Below, in pieces: positions 47,399-56,290 of a DNA stretch of 59,718 bases. The stretch lies in NCBI GenBank assembly GCA_902514645.1, contig CABXRO010000006.1, positions 1 to 59,718 of the forward strand, given 5' to 3'. The notes below the pieces were generated by a model. That model saw nothing but the letters and a program-made list of their open reading frames with translations. It was not told the DNA's origin and made no database searches. This DNA is from an uncultured SAR86 cluster bacterium (GTDB lineage Bacteria; Pseudomonadota; Gammaproteobacteria; Magnimaribacterales; AG-339-G14). Each line of letters starts with the position of its first letter. Within the stretch, counting starts at the first letter, position 1. A program made the position numbers and the translations under genes.

Positions 47399-48590
47399 AT
47401 ACTTTTTCTATAAATGTTGTTGCAGTTTCCCAAGCAGTTATTCCTGGATGCATTTGATTCATAACAAAACCAATTGAAACATGGTTATCCGGATCTCCAA
47501 AACCAAGAGATCCTCCAGCTCCACCATGACCAAAAGCACCTTCGGCCGGCCCCATTGAGATATCTTTGGAGCCCAGCATAAAGCCTAATCCAAAACGAGT
47601 CTGAAGATTAGCTAAGACCAAGTCAGAACCTTCAGATTCAGTTTGACGTGCCATATCTATGGTTTCTGGATCAAGCAAATGCACTCCATCACGTTCACCT
47701 CCATTTGCTAAGACTCCATAGAATTTAGCGATAGCTCTAGCACTTCCATGACCGTTTGCTGCAGGTATTTCTGCCTTTCGCCATTCTCTGGAGTTTGCAT
47801 AAAAAGGATTCTTCATTTCCATTTTAGGATTATTGAATGCTGAGCCTGCAATTGTTGAAGGATCATCAAAATCTTTAATCAAAGCAAGATCACCACTTAA
47901 CATACTCTTGGGGACAATTTTAAAAATTGGTGCAAGAATCTTAGTCCAAGCTGGAAAAAGACTTGGCTGAATATCTGTTACTTTATCAAACTGTTCATCC
48001 GGTAAACCAATCCAGAAATCTAGATTTAAAGGCTCTGCAATTTTTTCATTGAAATATTGTCCTATGGTTTGACCTGTTACTCTTCTCACCATTTCACCAA
48101 TCAAATGACCATAGGTTAGAGCATGATATCCGTGTCGACTCCCAGGTTCCCATTGAGGTTTTTGGGCAGCTAATGCATCAACCATGACATCCCAGTTGTA
48201 ATAAGCATCGTCTGGCAAAGGTTTAGTAACACCACATAAACCGGATTTGTGGCAGAACAAATATCTTACTGGAATTTTATCTTTACCTTCTTGAGAAAAT
48301 TCTGGCCAATACTTAGCAACTGGATCATCCAAATTAACTTTGCCTTCTTCTACCAACTGCAAAAGACAAACTGCTGCCAATCCCTTGGTGGTAGAGAAAA
48401 CATTAACTATTGTATCCTCCTGCCAAGTCGTATTTTTTTCTTCTGAGTCAATTCCTCCCCAAAGATCGATGACTTTTTCTCCCTCAATTTCAACGGTAAT
48501 CGCTGCTCCTCTTTCAAAGCCTGATTTAAGATTTTTTTCAAATAATTCTCTAGCAGAAGAGAATTTTTCATCGCAGTATCCACTTATCAT
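47385..48590 (-). CDS. Serine beta-lactamase-like hydrolase/esterase (class C family)
   Basis: A 401-residue protein of the beta-lactamase/transpeptidase-like fold. The nucleophile motif S-T-T-K is at residues 66-69, a tyrosine motif lies in the YGHLIG segment, and a GHGGAGG stretch replaces the KTG box, as in EstB-type carboxylesterases. No signal peptide is seen, so it is more likely an intracellular esterase than a true antibiotic-degrading enzyme. It overlaps the TauD-like gene by 14 bp and is probably the first gene of that pair. Confidence 0.85.
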   Translation of the reverse strand: MISGYCDEKFSSARELFEKNLKSGFERGAAITVEIEGEKVIDLWGGIDSEEKNTTWQEDTIVNVFSTTKGLAAVCLLQLVEEGKVNLDDPVAKYWPEFSQEGKDKIPVRYLFCHKSGLCGVTKPLPDDAYYNWDVMVDALAAQKPQWEPGSRHGYHALTYGHLIGEMVRRVTGQTIGQYFNEKIAEPLNLDFWIGLPDEQFDKVTDIQPSLFPAWTKILAPIFKIVPKSMLSGDLALIKDFDDPSTIAGSAFNNPKMEMKNPFYANSREWRKAEIPAANGHGSARAIAKFYGVLANGGERDGVHLLDPETIDMARQTESEGSDLVLANLQTRFGLGFMLGSKDISMGPAEGAFGHGGAGGSLGFGDPDNHVSIGFVMNQMHPGITAWETATTFIEKVYESK

Positions 48591-48633
48591 TTTATCTCCT
48601 AAAAAAGATAGAATACCTTTAATTTGTGTATAA

Positions 48634-49365
48634 ATGAAAGTAAAAAAAGCAGATGATTATCAATCTTGGTATGTGCAAGAGGGTAATCGAGCATTGTTGA
48701 TAGATCCATGGTTTGATTCTGCATTGGCTGAAGGAAAAGGGTGGTTTCTTCAAAGAAGGAAAGAGAAAAAAACTGAATTGTCCAAGGAGGAAATCTCAGC
48801 AGTTCAAGACATCATAATCACCGCACCTTTTGAAGATCATTTGCATTTGAAAACTCTCAAAGATTTCCCAACGGTAAATATATGGTGTTCCAATAAAGTA
48901 AAAAAAATTCTCTTAAAGAAAAAATTAAAGAACAAAATTTTTGAACTTTCATCCGATTCACAAATGATCGGAAATTTAAACGTTCAAGCTTTACCGGCCG
49001 GGTTTCCTTACAATACCACAGCGCATTGTTTGCTTATTTCAAACAAAAATGGTTTCAAAGTTTTTCACGAAGGACATGTAGTAAACAAAAAACTTATCAC
49101 TGAAAATAATATTGAAGCAGATATTGCAATACTTACTGGAGAAGAGGTTAAGATTTTTGGTTTGATGACCTTGAGTATGAGTACGAGAAAAGCCATTGAG
49201 TCCTGTAAATTATTAAAAGCAAAAAAATTATTCATCACAGGTTCAAATCCTTTAAAAAATTCAGGCTTTATAAATAATTTTCTTAAATTAAAAAAAATGG
49301 ATAATGATGCGCTAGATAATAATATTGAGGTTTTTTACGATGCGGGAAGTACTTTATCTTCTTAA
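48634..49365 (+). CDS. Metallo-beta-lactamase-fold protein with degenerate metal site
   Basis: A 243-residue protein whose beginning (WYVQEGNRALLIDPWFD) and middle (VFHEGHVV) match the UlaG-like metallo-beta-lactamase fold. The HxHxDH motif is reduced to APFEDHLH: the first two histidines are missing while Asp-His remain. It may therefore bind one metal or none. There is no signal peptide. The gene is divergent from the serine hydrolase gene and overlaps the next small gene by 26 bp. The function is unknown. Confidence 0.65.
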   Translation: MKVKKADDYQSWYVQEGNRALLIDPWFDSALAEGKGWFLQRRKEKKTELSKEEISAVQDIIITAPFEDHLHLKTLKDFPTVNIWCSNKVKKILLKKKLKNKIFELSSDSQMIGNLNVQALPAGFPYNTTAHCLLISNKNGFKVFHEGHVVNKKLITENNIEADIAILTGEEVKIFGLMTLSMSTRKAIESCKLLKAKKLFITGSNPLKNSGFINNFLKLKKMDNDALDNNIEVFYDAGSTLSS

Positions 49366-49732
49366 GATACTTGTTTTAGGAATCTTTTTTTCCGGTATGA
49401 CTTTCACAAAAAATATCATTCTTGATTGCGAGGTAACCTTGGTGGGTATCGAAGGGAAAGATAAGGCCTCAAATAATACTGAGATTATTGATATCAATTT
49501 AAAAGCCAAAACCATCTTCTTTGGTGCAGAAGCAATACCTTATAAATTAAGAAACAAAATTAGGGTTTACGAGGGTATATATTTCAAGGGTAACAAAAGA
49601 ACTTTTGCTATTGAAAATAAACTGGTTATAGACAAAAAGAGTTTTCAATCATCTTTGAATAAAAATGTTTGGGATAATAAAGTAATCAGTGTAAATTCTT
49701 ATTCTTATTTTGATTGCAAACGAAGAAATTAA
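49340..49732 (+). CDS. Small exported protein of unknown function
   Basis: A ~130-residue protein that I do not recognise. It has an N-terminal hydrophobic segment (VLYLLKILVLGIFFSG) that looks like a signal peptide or anchor, then a mostly beta-type soluble region with two cysteines (in LDCEV and FDCKRR), which could form a disulfide in the periplasm. I chose the ATG at 49340 behind GAGG over the TTG at 49325. It overlaps the preceding gene by 26 bp and ends 1 bp before tRNA-Ala. Confidence 0.6.
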   Translation: MREVLYLLKILVLGIFFSGMTFTKNIILDCEVTLVGIEGKDKASNNTEIIDINLKAKTIFFGAEAIPYKLRNKIRVYEGIYFKGNKRTFAIENKLVIDKKSFQSSLNKNVWDNKVISVNSYSYFDCKRRN

Positions 49733-49733
49733 T

Positions 49734-49809
<76 letters not shown>

Positions 49810-49826
49810 AATTATTAATAAATATT

Positions 49827-52112
49827 CTAGATTTTTATATTCTTGATAAGAATAGCCTGATCTCCCCTATGAACAGGTGAAAATATTCCAGTACGTGCTT
49901 GATATAATTTATCAAGATGTTTGGGTAATTTTGTACTGATATCTAAAAGGAACCCTTCAATTTCGTTCGTATATTCTTCAAAATTAAGGGTTAAATCTAC
50001 TTTCTTATCATAAATTCCAATTAAATAAATTAAGTAATATCCTTTATAAGGTCCCTCAGAAGAGACTGATACTTCAACTTCTTGAGATCCAATATTAAAA
50101 GATTTTAGTTTTGACGATTCAGGTAATAAGAGAACCACCCGACTTGCTTGTCTATTACTTTTTAATCTCAATTTAACTGAATTGGTACCTATAATTTTCT
50201 TTTTAAGTTCAATTGAAGGTTCTATCCATCCACTTGAAATACTATTTGCCCAATATCTAAATTCATGTTCAGGAGCAAAAGAGGCAATTGCTCTGGTATT
50301 TACCACGTCAACATAAGAAGACAAAGGTTCAATTAGAGGTTCTGGATCTGATGCTGCAACATTTTTATAATTTCCTGAGAGGTGGATAAAAGATTTTTCA
50401 CTATTCAAATTCTCATAAAAATGAATATTCACATGTTGAGGTCTCATTTCCGTATATAGATTAAATGTACTCCCAGTCACAAGAGCCAATATTATTGCAG
50501 CGCTGACAGTTGAGAACCCGTATTTCATATTAATTGAAAGTAAGAATGGCGAAATCAATATCGCGTACAGCCCTGCAAATGGTAAAACCGCCAAAACAAG
50601 TTTGTAACCCTGACTTTGTTCTAAGGAAAAAATTAAACCCAACGTACTAGGTAAAGCTACTACTAAGGTAAGAAGCAAGAAATTAAGTCTATGCCGTTCT
50701 TTTAAGAATGTTGAAATCAGTGTCACTACACTTCCAAAAACTAAAGGAAGAATTAATAAATTCGCTGAATCAGGTAAGAAGAGTGTTAGGATCAAAGTGA
50801 GAGAAGTCCAAAGAAACCAAACTCCATAAAATGCTTCTGATTCCTGAAGGAATTTTCTATTAAATATACAACCAATTAGTAATCCAAATGAAGTTGATCC
50901 GATAAGCAGAAGACGATAGGGCCAATCTATACCAGGCCAACTAATAATATTTCCAGAGAATATAGACAGAAAAAAGAAGCCCAAGAAACCAAAGAAAATA
51001 GTTGTAACAAGGGTTACGGGAGACAAAATAAAACCCAGAAACAATCTTTGTAATTTAATTTTAGAACGAACGAATGCTGCAATTAAAATGAGAGTTGAAA
51101 TTAATAAGGCAACTAAACTATTGCTTGATTTCCATTCAGACCAAACTCCATAAGTTCCTCCTAAATATACATATTTATCTCCCATTTCCTTCCAATCTTT
51201 TGAAAGCAAATCCCGAGAAGCACTTAATATATTTTCACCATGATGTTGAATGGTTCTAATATCTAAGTTCTCTAAATTATCATTCGGCGTATGATAGTGA
51301 TTTCTTTCACCGACAAAAGCGAAGTCCATTCCTGGAATATTTGCTCTCATTGCAACACTGAAATCAGTATCATTGGGCATTCTCTTGAAGATTTCATTTG
51401 CCAAAGAAAAGCCATAGGCATGTTTGTGTTCATGAGATAAGCTCTTAATAAGAAGCTCATTCTTTTCAGATGTTCGAAACACCATACTTCCTCCAGCAGT
51501 TCCGCTTCCTTCAATATTAAGAACCACTCCTACTTTTTTAGCTAAAGGGTGTTGATTGAAGAATGCTTCTGCTCCTATTAAGCCATTTTCCTCAGCATCT
51601 GTTAGGAGTAGCATTATAGGGTGATCATATGGTGCTTCTAATTTTAAAACTCTTGCTGCTTCAAGAATTGCAACCACACCAGCTCCGTCATCACCTGCTC
51701 CAGGTGCCATTGGTACAGAATCATAATGTGCCATCAGGGCAAGATAAGGGGCATTAGTTTTTCCTGGGATAATGCCTATTAAGTTTTCAACCTCAGCGCA
51801 TCCCGCATACCTGGCAGCGCAGGCCCAAGTTTTTTGAATTTCATATTGTATTTCAAGCTTATCTAATTCTTCGATAAGCCGTTCTTTGATAATTTGATTT
51901 AAATTAGAACCAACAGGGTGAGGCTTATTCTCTTTCAAAAGATATTTCAAAGTTTCAAAGGCACGTTCAGCAGAAAATACTTCTTGAGGTGATTCAATAT
52001 CTTTCGCTTGGGGAGGTAATTGGCTTATATGCTGCAAAAAAAATAAAAAAACACTAAAAATAACTGCATAAATAGACAGCGATTTATTTTTCTTCATGAA
52101 TTCACTATACAT
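49827..52112 (-). CDS. M28-family metallopeptidase with C-terminal membrane domain
   Basis: A 761-residue protein with an N-terminal membrane anchor, a periplasmic M28 aminopeptidase domain with zinc-site segments AHYDSVP, GAGDDGAG, TDAEENG and NHYHTPND, then about eight membrane spans and a C-terminal soluble domain. The layout resembles the Fxna/ERMP1 type of M28 peptidases. It would trim peptides, possibly those imported by the TonB receptor, though nothing links them directly. The start could also be the ATG at 52097 (MKKNKSL), which is equally plausible. Confidence 0.85.
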   Translation of the reverse strand: MYSEFMKKNKSLSIYAVIFSVFLFFLQHISQLPPQAKDIESPQEVFSAERAFETLKYLLKENKPHPVGSNLNQIIKERLIEELDKLEIQYEIQKTWACAARYAGCAEVENLIGIIPGKTNAPYLALMAHYDSVPMAPGAGDDGAGVVAILEAARVLKLEAPYDHPIMLLLTDAEENGLIGAEAFFNQHPLAKKVGVVLNIEGSGTAGGSMVFRTSEKNELLIKSLSHEHKHAYGFSLANEIFKRMPNDTDFSVAMRANIPGMDFAFVGERNHYHTPNDNLENLDIRTIQHHGENILSASRDLLSKDWKEMGDKYVYLGGTYGVWSEWKSSNSLVALLISTLILIAAFVRSKIKLQRLFLGFILSPVTLVTTIFFGFLGFFFLSIFSGNIISWPGIDWPYRLLLIGSTSFGLLIGCIFNRKFLQESEAFYGVWFLWTSLTLILTLFLPDSANLLILPLVFGSVVTLISTFLKERHRLNFLLLTLVVALPSTLGLIFSLEQSQGYKLVLAVLPFAGLYAILISPFLLSINMKYGFSTVSAAIILALVTGSTFNLYTEMRPQHVNIHFYENLNSEKSFIHLSGNYKNVAASDPEPLIEPLSSYVDVVNTRAIASFAPEHEFRYWANSISSGWIEPSIELKKKIIGTNSVKLRLKSNRQASRVVLLLPESSKLKSFNIGSQEVEVSVSSEGPYKGYYLIYLIGIYDKKVDLTLNFEEYTNEIEGFLLDISTKLPKHLDKLYQARTGIFSPVHRGDQAILIKNIKI

Positions 52113-52253
52113 TACAATCTAGTAATCATTTAAACAGGGATTTGGATTGAAAAGGAATCAAAAAAATATTTTAAATAGAAGAATTAGTATTCTTTTATCC
52201 ACACACAAAAACATAGTCCATCTTTTCAAATAGAATTAAAATAAGAAAGATTT

Positions 52254-52655
52254 ATGAATTTATCAAACAAAAAAATTTCTTATTCATGGTTATTATTTTT
52301 TGTTTTATTTTTACTGATTTCGCCAATGTTTTTTGGTCCTTTAATCGCTTTATTAAATCCAGAATTTTTTGAGGGTCTTGGCGATACAGAACTTAACTTA
52401 GGTTCAACTTTATTTATTGCAAGAAATTTAGCAGTAGGCCTAGCTTTTTTATTTGCTATTTATGTGAGGAGTGCGCCTATGCTTTTTATTTTGATATTAG
52501 TAAGACTAATAACCGACTTTATAGATTTCCCTGTATTTCAAACATTTAGGGAACCGCCTTTGATTGGGCAAATTATAATTTTTACTTTGTTATGTTATTT
52601 ACCTGCTTTCTTTGGGTTACGCATTCTTTGGAAAGAAATGAAAAGTCCTTCATAA
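52254..52655 (+). CDS. Small integral membrane protein of unknown function
   Basis: A 133-residue, very hydrophobic protein with about four membrane spans; polar residues are confined to short loops and a basic C-terminal tail (LRILWKEMKSPS). I recognise no family with confidence. The ATG is preceded by AAGAAAG. The kinase-like gene follows 10 bp later, so the two are likely cotranscribed. Confidence 0.7.
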   Translation: MNLSNKKISYSWLLFFVLFLLISPMFFGPLIALLNPEFFEGLGDTELNLGSTLFIARNLAVGLAFLFAIYVRSAPMLFILILVRLITDFIDFPVFQTFREPPLIGQIIIFTLLCYLPAFFGLRILWKEMKSPS

Positions 52656-52665
52656 TTTTTGTAGA

Positions 52666-53715
52666 ATGTTAGAACATCCAAATCAGTTTTCAAAAAAATT
52701 CATCGCAAGCTTATTTAATTCTTCTGAATCTAATCTTAAAGGATTTGAATTTAAACCCGTAGGTTCAGGTCAAGTTGGAGATTGTTTTAGAGTCAACTTA
52801 AATTGGAAAGAAAAAAATAATGTTCCCTCGTCTTTTATAGCAAAGTGTCCTGCTGCGGATCAATCAAGCAGAGATACAGCAAGAAATTTACACTTATATG
52901 AAATTGAAACTTCATTTTACAAATATTTATCGGAAAAATGTTCAGCCAGAGTGCCTGAGTTATATTTTTCAGATTTTGATTCGAATTCAGATGATGGAAT
53001 TTTGCTTCTGGAAGATATGCATCCTGCCAAACAAATTCCTCAAATGGATGGTTGTAAGGCTATAGAGGTTTCTCAAGTTTTAAAAGAAGCAGCAGCCTTA
53101 CATAAAAGTTATTGGAATGACGAAAAACTTTTGTCTTTTTCTTGGTTAACTTATGGCGTAAGCGAAGAAAGAAAACAATTTGTTTCTGATTTGCTTCCAG
53201 CAGTTTATCCAGAGTGGAAAAAAAGATATCAAGGAAGAATTAGCGACGATATTTTAGAAATGGGAGATGAATTAATAGAAAATTATGATAAATATTCTGA
53301 AGTACGAGAAGGGCCAATGTCTTTAGTTCAAGGAGATTTGAGATTGGATAATATTTTATTCGTCGATAAAGATAACAGGGCAATACTCTTAGACTGGCAA
53401 ACTGCTGCAGTAGGATTACCTCTTAACGATGTTGCTTATTTCATTTCAACAAGTTTCCTTAATCCAAACGATCGTGCAAACGCAGAGGAGCAACTAGTAA
53501 AGGAATATCATGCACTACTTGATGTAAACGATAGTTATTCTTTTGAGGAAGCTTGGAATGATTATCGTCGAGGCTCATTCGTGGGATTTTTAATGGCAGT
53601 TATGTCTGCAATGATTGTGGAGAGAACAGAAAGAGGCGATGAGATGTTTGCCGTCATGGCAGAAAGATCAGGATGGCAAGCATTACATTTGGATGCGGTG
53701 AGTTTCTTAGATTAA
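52666..53715 (+). CDS. Aminoglycoside-phosphotransferase/ecdysteroid-kinase-like protein
   Basis: A 349-residue kinase-fold protein. It has a glycine-rich loop (PVGSGQVGDCFRV), a lysine in FIAKCP, a catalytic loop near residue 221 and the DWQ metal-binding segment about 18 residues later. The catalytic loop reads VQGDLRLDN, with Gln where the family usually has His (HGD). The Asp and Asn are kept, so activity remains possible. Substrates of this branch (APH, choline-kinase-like or EcKinase) are small hydroxylated molecules. The neighbours give no further clue. Confidence 0.75.
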   Translation: MLEHPNQFSKKFIASLFNSSESNLKGFEFKPVGSGQVGDCFRVNLNWKEKNNVPSSFIAKCPAADQSSRDTARNLHLYEIETSFYKYLSEKCSARVPELYFSDFDSNSDDGILLLEDMHPAKQIPQMDGCKAIEVSQVLKEAAALHKSYWNDEKLLSFSWLTYGVSEERKQFVSDLLPAVYPEWKKRYQGRISDDILEMGDELIENYDKYSEVREGPMSLVQGDLRLDNILFVDKDNRAILLDWQTAAVGLPLNDVAYFISTSFLNPNDRANAEEQLVKEYHALLDVNDSYSFEEAWNDYRRGSFVGFLMAVMSAMIVERTERGDEMFAVMAERSGWQALHLDAVSFLD

Positions 53716-53825
53716 AAAGAAGGGGGCGTCTATTTATTTGGGAAAGAAAAGGTAACCCCTCCAGAAGATTAATTCAACTTTTTCCATTTATAGGTTTTAT
53801 TTCTACTATTAAAAAAATATTGTAT

Positions 53826-54953
53826 TTAATTAAATAAATCATCTTCATGAAGTAAATAATTAATCACTTCAGGAATATTTTTTTTAAAATTAAAAAAACC
53901 TTTTTTTGAAAATTGCCAACAAAAAATATCTTCTTTTAAACCAATGTAATGTAATTTCGAAGAATTTTTGATTTTTCGATTCAAAAAATCCATATTTTCT
54001 CCAACTGATGGGTATATCACATCAAATTCTTCATTTAATTTATTAAAGCCATCTTCATTGATTATTTGAGAATTAGATATTTCTTTTGCAAACGCCTCTA
54101 GAAGAGCGTTCTTAAAATCTAAGACTTTTTTACTTAATTTTATGTTTCTATTTTCATTATCAAGTAACAATAAGAAAACATTTTTGTAATTTTTAAAAAA
54201 AGAGAATCTTTGGCTGAGATTTAAATCTGATTCAAACAAAACTATGTTTTTATATTTTTGTTTAGTATGTAATTCCTTAACCTCTTTTATGGAGTAAATT
54301 TTATGATTCTCCAGAGGCGAAGCATTTTCATTTAGAGCAGTATTCATATATCTCTGATTGGTAAATTTCCTTATGTTGGATTCTCTTGCAATGTAATTTT
54401 TACCTTGTGTTTGAATGCCAGCAACCCATCTCCAACTCAAAGTATTCGAGGCAGCATCCCCATCAAATAAATATTTCATAAAAAATCTAGCACCAAGCTC
54501 CCAAGGTAGATTAAGAGTAAATATCCATATGCTCGCAAACCACATTCTGGTGTGATTGTGTAAATAGTTTTCTGTTTTTAATTCATTAACCCAATCATCG
54601 AAACACTCGATTCCTGTCTCACCGTTTATTGCCCTCTTATAATCTTCTTCATGATAATTTGGAGTTGAGTTTACAAAATCTTTCCAAACGTCAGGTCTAT
54701 GTTCCAACCAACCTTTCCAGTAAACACGCCAAAATACCTCTTGTATAAATTTATCTACTTTCTGAAAATTGTATTGAGAAAGAATTTCTCTAATGAGATC
54801 GTATTCATTAATAATTCTGTGAGAAATATATTTTGATAAATTTGATATATTCTCTCTGGAATTGGGACCAAAATCATAATTTCTTTGCGAAGAATAATCT
54901 TTCAATCCTTTTTGAATAAAATCTAGTTTGTCTTTGTTAGCCTTTTCATACAT
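53826..54953 (-). CDS. Photolyase/cryptochrome-like FAD protein with FAD domain at the N-terminus
   Basis: A 375-residue protein whose first ~205 residues match the photolyase FAD-binding domain: FWRVYWKGWL (74-83), YLHNHTRMWFAS (130-141) and DGDAASNTLSWRWVAG (164-179). The usual N-terminal antenna domain is absent upstream. Instead residues ~230-375 form an alpha/beta-type region that begins KNIVLFESDLNLSQ, similar to the start of a photolyase antenna domain. This suggests a permuted or rearranged photolyase; the domain match at the C-terminus is inference. It could repair UV lesions or sense blue light. The gene is single and divergent from psiE. Confidence 0.75.
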   Translation of the reverse strand: MYEKANKDKLDFIQKGLKDYSSQRNYDFGPNSRENISNLSKYISHRIINEYDLIREILSQYNFQKVDKFIQEVFWRVYWKGWLEHRPDVWKDFVNSTPNYHEEDYKRAINGETGIECFDDWVNELKTENYLHNHTRMWFASIWIFTLNLPWELGARFFMKYLFDGDAASNTLSWRWVAGIQTQGKNYIARESNIRKFTNQRYMNTALNENASPLENHKIYSIKEVKELHTKQKYKNIVLFESDLNLSQRFSFFKNYKNVFLLLLDNENRNIKLSKKVLDFKNALLEAFAKEISNSQIINEDGFNKLNEEFDVIYPSVGENMDFLNRKIKNSSKLHYIGLKEDIFCWQFSKKGFFNFKKNIPEVINYLLHEDDLFN

Positions 54954-55059
54954 ATCCTTATTTTAAAGCTCTACCTCATATCTCTTGATAAAATTTCAAA
55001 AATAATAATTCAATATAATTTTTATTTGCTAGATGTTAATAACTAGATAAACTTGATCT

Positions 55060-55488
55060 ATGTTAGAAAAACTTAATGATAAATCTGTGAACAAAGGTCT
55101 TCACTGGACTACCATCGCGAGCGAAAAAGTATTATTGGCGATTATTGGCATATCAACTTGTATTGCAGCAGCTATGTATTGTTATGAGATGGTTTTAGCA
55201 AGACAAATTTCTTTGCCTGACTTATTCATGCTATTCATTTATGCAGAAATTCTTGGCATGGTTGGTGCCTTTTACTCAACTTCTAGAATACCGGTAACTT
55301 TACCAATTATCATTGCCATCACTGCATTGTGTCGTTTGATTGTAATGCAAAATAAGGAAATGGATGCTGTAATGATCATTGCTGAAGCTTCTGCAGTAGT
55401 TATTTTAGCGGGCGCTGCATATCTAATGAGCTTAAAAGATAAATTAAGTCTAGAAAAATTAAAATCTCGAGAAAAATTTGAAGAATAA
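55060..55488 (+). CDS. psiE: PsiE-family membrane protein
   Basis: A 142-residue protein with four membrane segments whose second half (FIYAEILGMVGAF, then ITALCRLIVMQNKEMDAV) follows the PsiE pattern of E. coli. PsiE is phosphate-starvation-inducible there; its function is unknown. No Pho box was visible upstream. A TATAAT at 55014-55019 is a possible -10. The following GST-like gene starts 4 bp after the stop. Confidence 0.8.
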   Translation: MLEKLNDKSVNKGLHWTTIASEKVLLAIIGISTCIAAAMYCYEMVLARQISLPDLFMLFIYAEILGMVGAFYSTSRIPVTLPIIIAITALCRLIVMQNKEMDAVMIIAEASAVVILAGAAYLMSLKDKLSLEKLKSREKFEE

Positions 55489-55492
55489 GTCT

Positions 55493-56290
55493 ATGGAAAA
55501 GGGACTCAAAATCTTTTCTTATCTGCCAAACCCTAGAGTTTGGAAAGCTGAGATAGCTGCTAAGATTGCTGGTATACCGATTGAGATCATCGGCGACAAA
55601 CTTACTGAAATTCCTAATTGGCTTTGGGATACTAAGCCAAAAAAAATATCAGATACTGATAAAAAAAAATTCAAAAAGTTTAAAAGAATTGGTAAGAGAG
55701 GTTTTACTTCAGTTCTATACAAAACCGATAATTTTATAAAATTAATTCCTTTTGGAACGGTTCCAGCGGCATTTAGTCCTGATGGAAAAACAGGAATATT
55801 TGAATCAAATAGTATTTTAAGAGCTATTGCTAGACAGGATGATCATTTTAACTTGTATGGAAAAGACTCCTTTGATGCATCAAGAGTAGATAGTTTTTTA
55901 GACTCAGGACTTGTTTTTTCTAGAGAGCATCAAGAATACCTTTTTGGACTTAAGGATATGAATGAAGCTCTGTACCAGAGGATGAAATCTGCTTATGAAT
56001 TTTTTTTAAATGGAATAGAAGAGTCTTTAAAACATTCTAAATTTATTGGTTTTGACTATTTGACTATTGTAGATATTTCTTTTTTTTGTGATTTTTCACA
56101 ATTTTTAAGAGAAGGACATTACGAAGATGACTTAAATGAGAAAGGTTTTGATCTGATTTCGGAGAAATTTATTTTTGATTACCCTGAAACATATGATCAT
56201 TTGTTAAAACTATCTCAAATAGAGGAGTTTTCTTCAGTAAGTGGAACTTATTTGGATTGGTATAAAAAGAAACTTCAAAACTCTAGCTGA
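55493..56290 (+). CDS. Glutathione S-transferase-like protein (EF1B-gamma/GST type)
   Basis: A ~265-residue protein with a thioredoxin-like N-terminal domain (FSYLPNPRVWKAEIAAKIAG), a GTVPAAFSP cis-proline segment and FESNSILRAIAR, the usual G-site Glu-Ser pair, followed by a helical C-terminal domain. A lysine-rich insertion of about 45 residues separates the first helix from the cis-proline segment, which is unusual. The ATG at 55493 was preferred to the TTG at 55478 inside psiE. Its end overlaps the converging ferritin-like gene by 8 bp. Confidence 0.75.
   Translation: MEKGLKIFSYLPNPRVWKAEIAAKIAGIPIEIIGDKLTEIPNWLWDTKPKKISDTDKKKFKKFKRIGKRGFTSVLYKTDNFIKLIPFGTVPAAFSPDGKTGIFESNSILRAIARQDDHFNLYGKDSFDASRVDSFLDSGLVFSREHQEYLFGLKDMNEALYQRMKSAYEFFLNGIEESLKHSKFIGFDYLTIVDISFFCDFSQFLREGHYEDDLNEKGFDLISEKFIFDYPETYDHLLKLSQIEEFSSVSGTYLDWYKKKLQNSS

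Noticed and set aside
52113-52253. Small gene or RNA in the divergent gap upstream of the M28 peptidase
   Set aside because: The 141 bp are AT-rich with no clear stem, ORF or consensus promoter pair; probably ordinary promoter space.
53716-53825. Terminator or small RNA in the 110-bp gap between the kinase-like and photolyase-like genes
   Set aside because: Only short, widely spaced G and C runs are present. I could not draw a stable stem with a T tract, and no ORF is visible.
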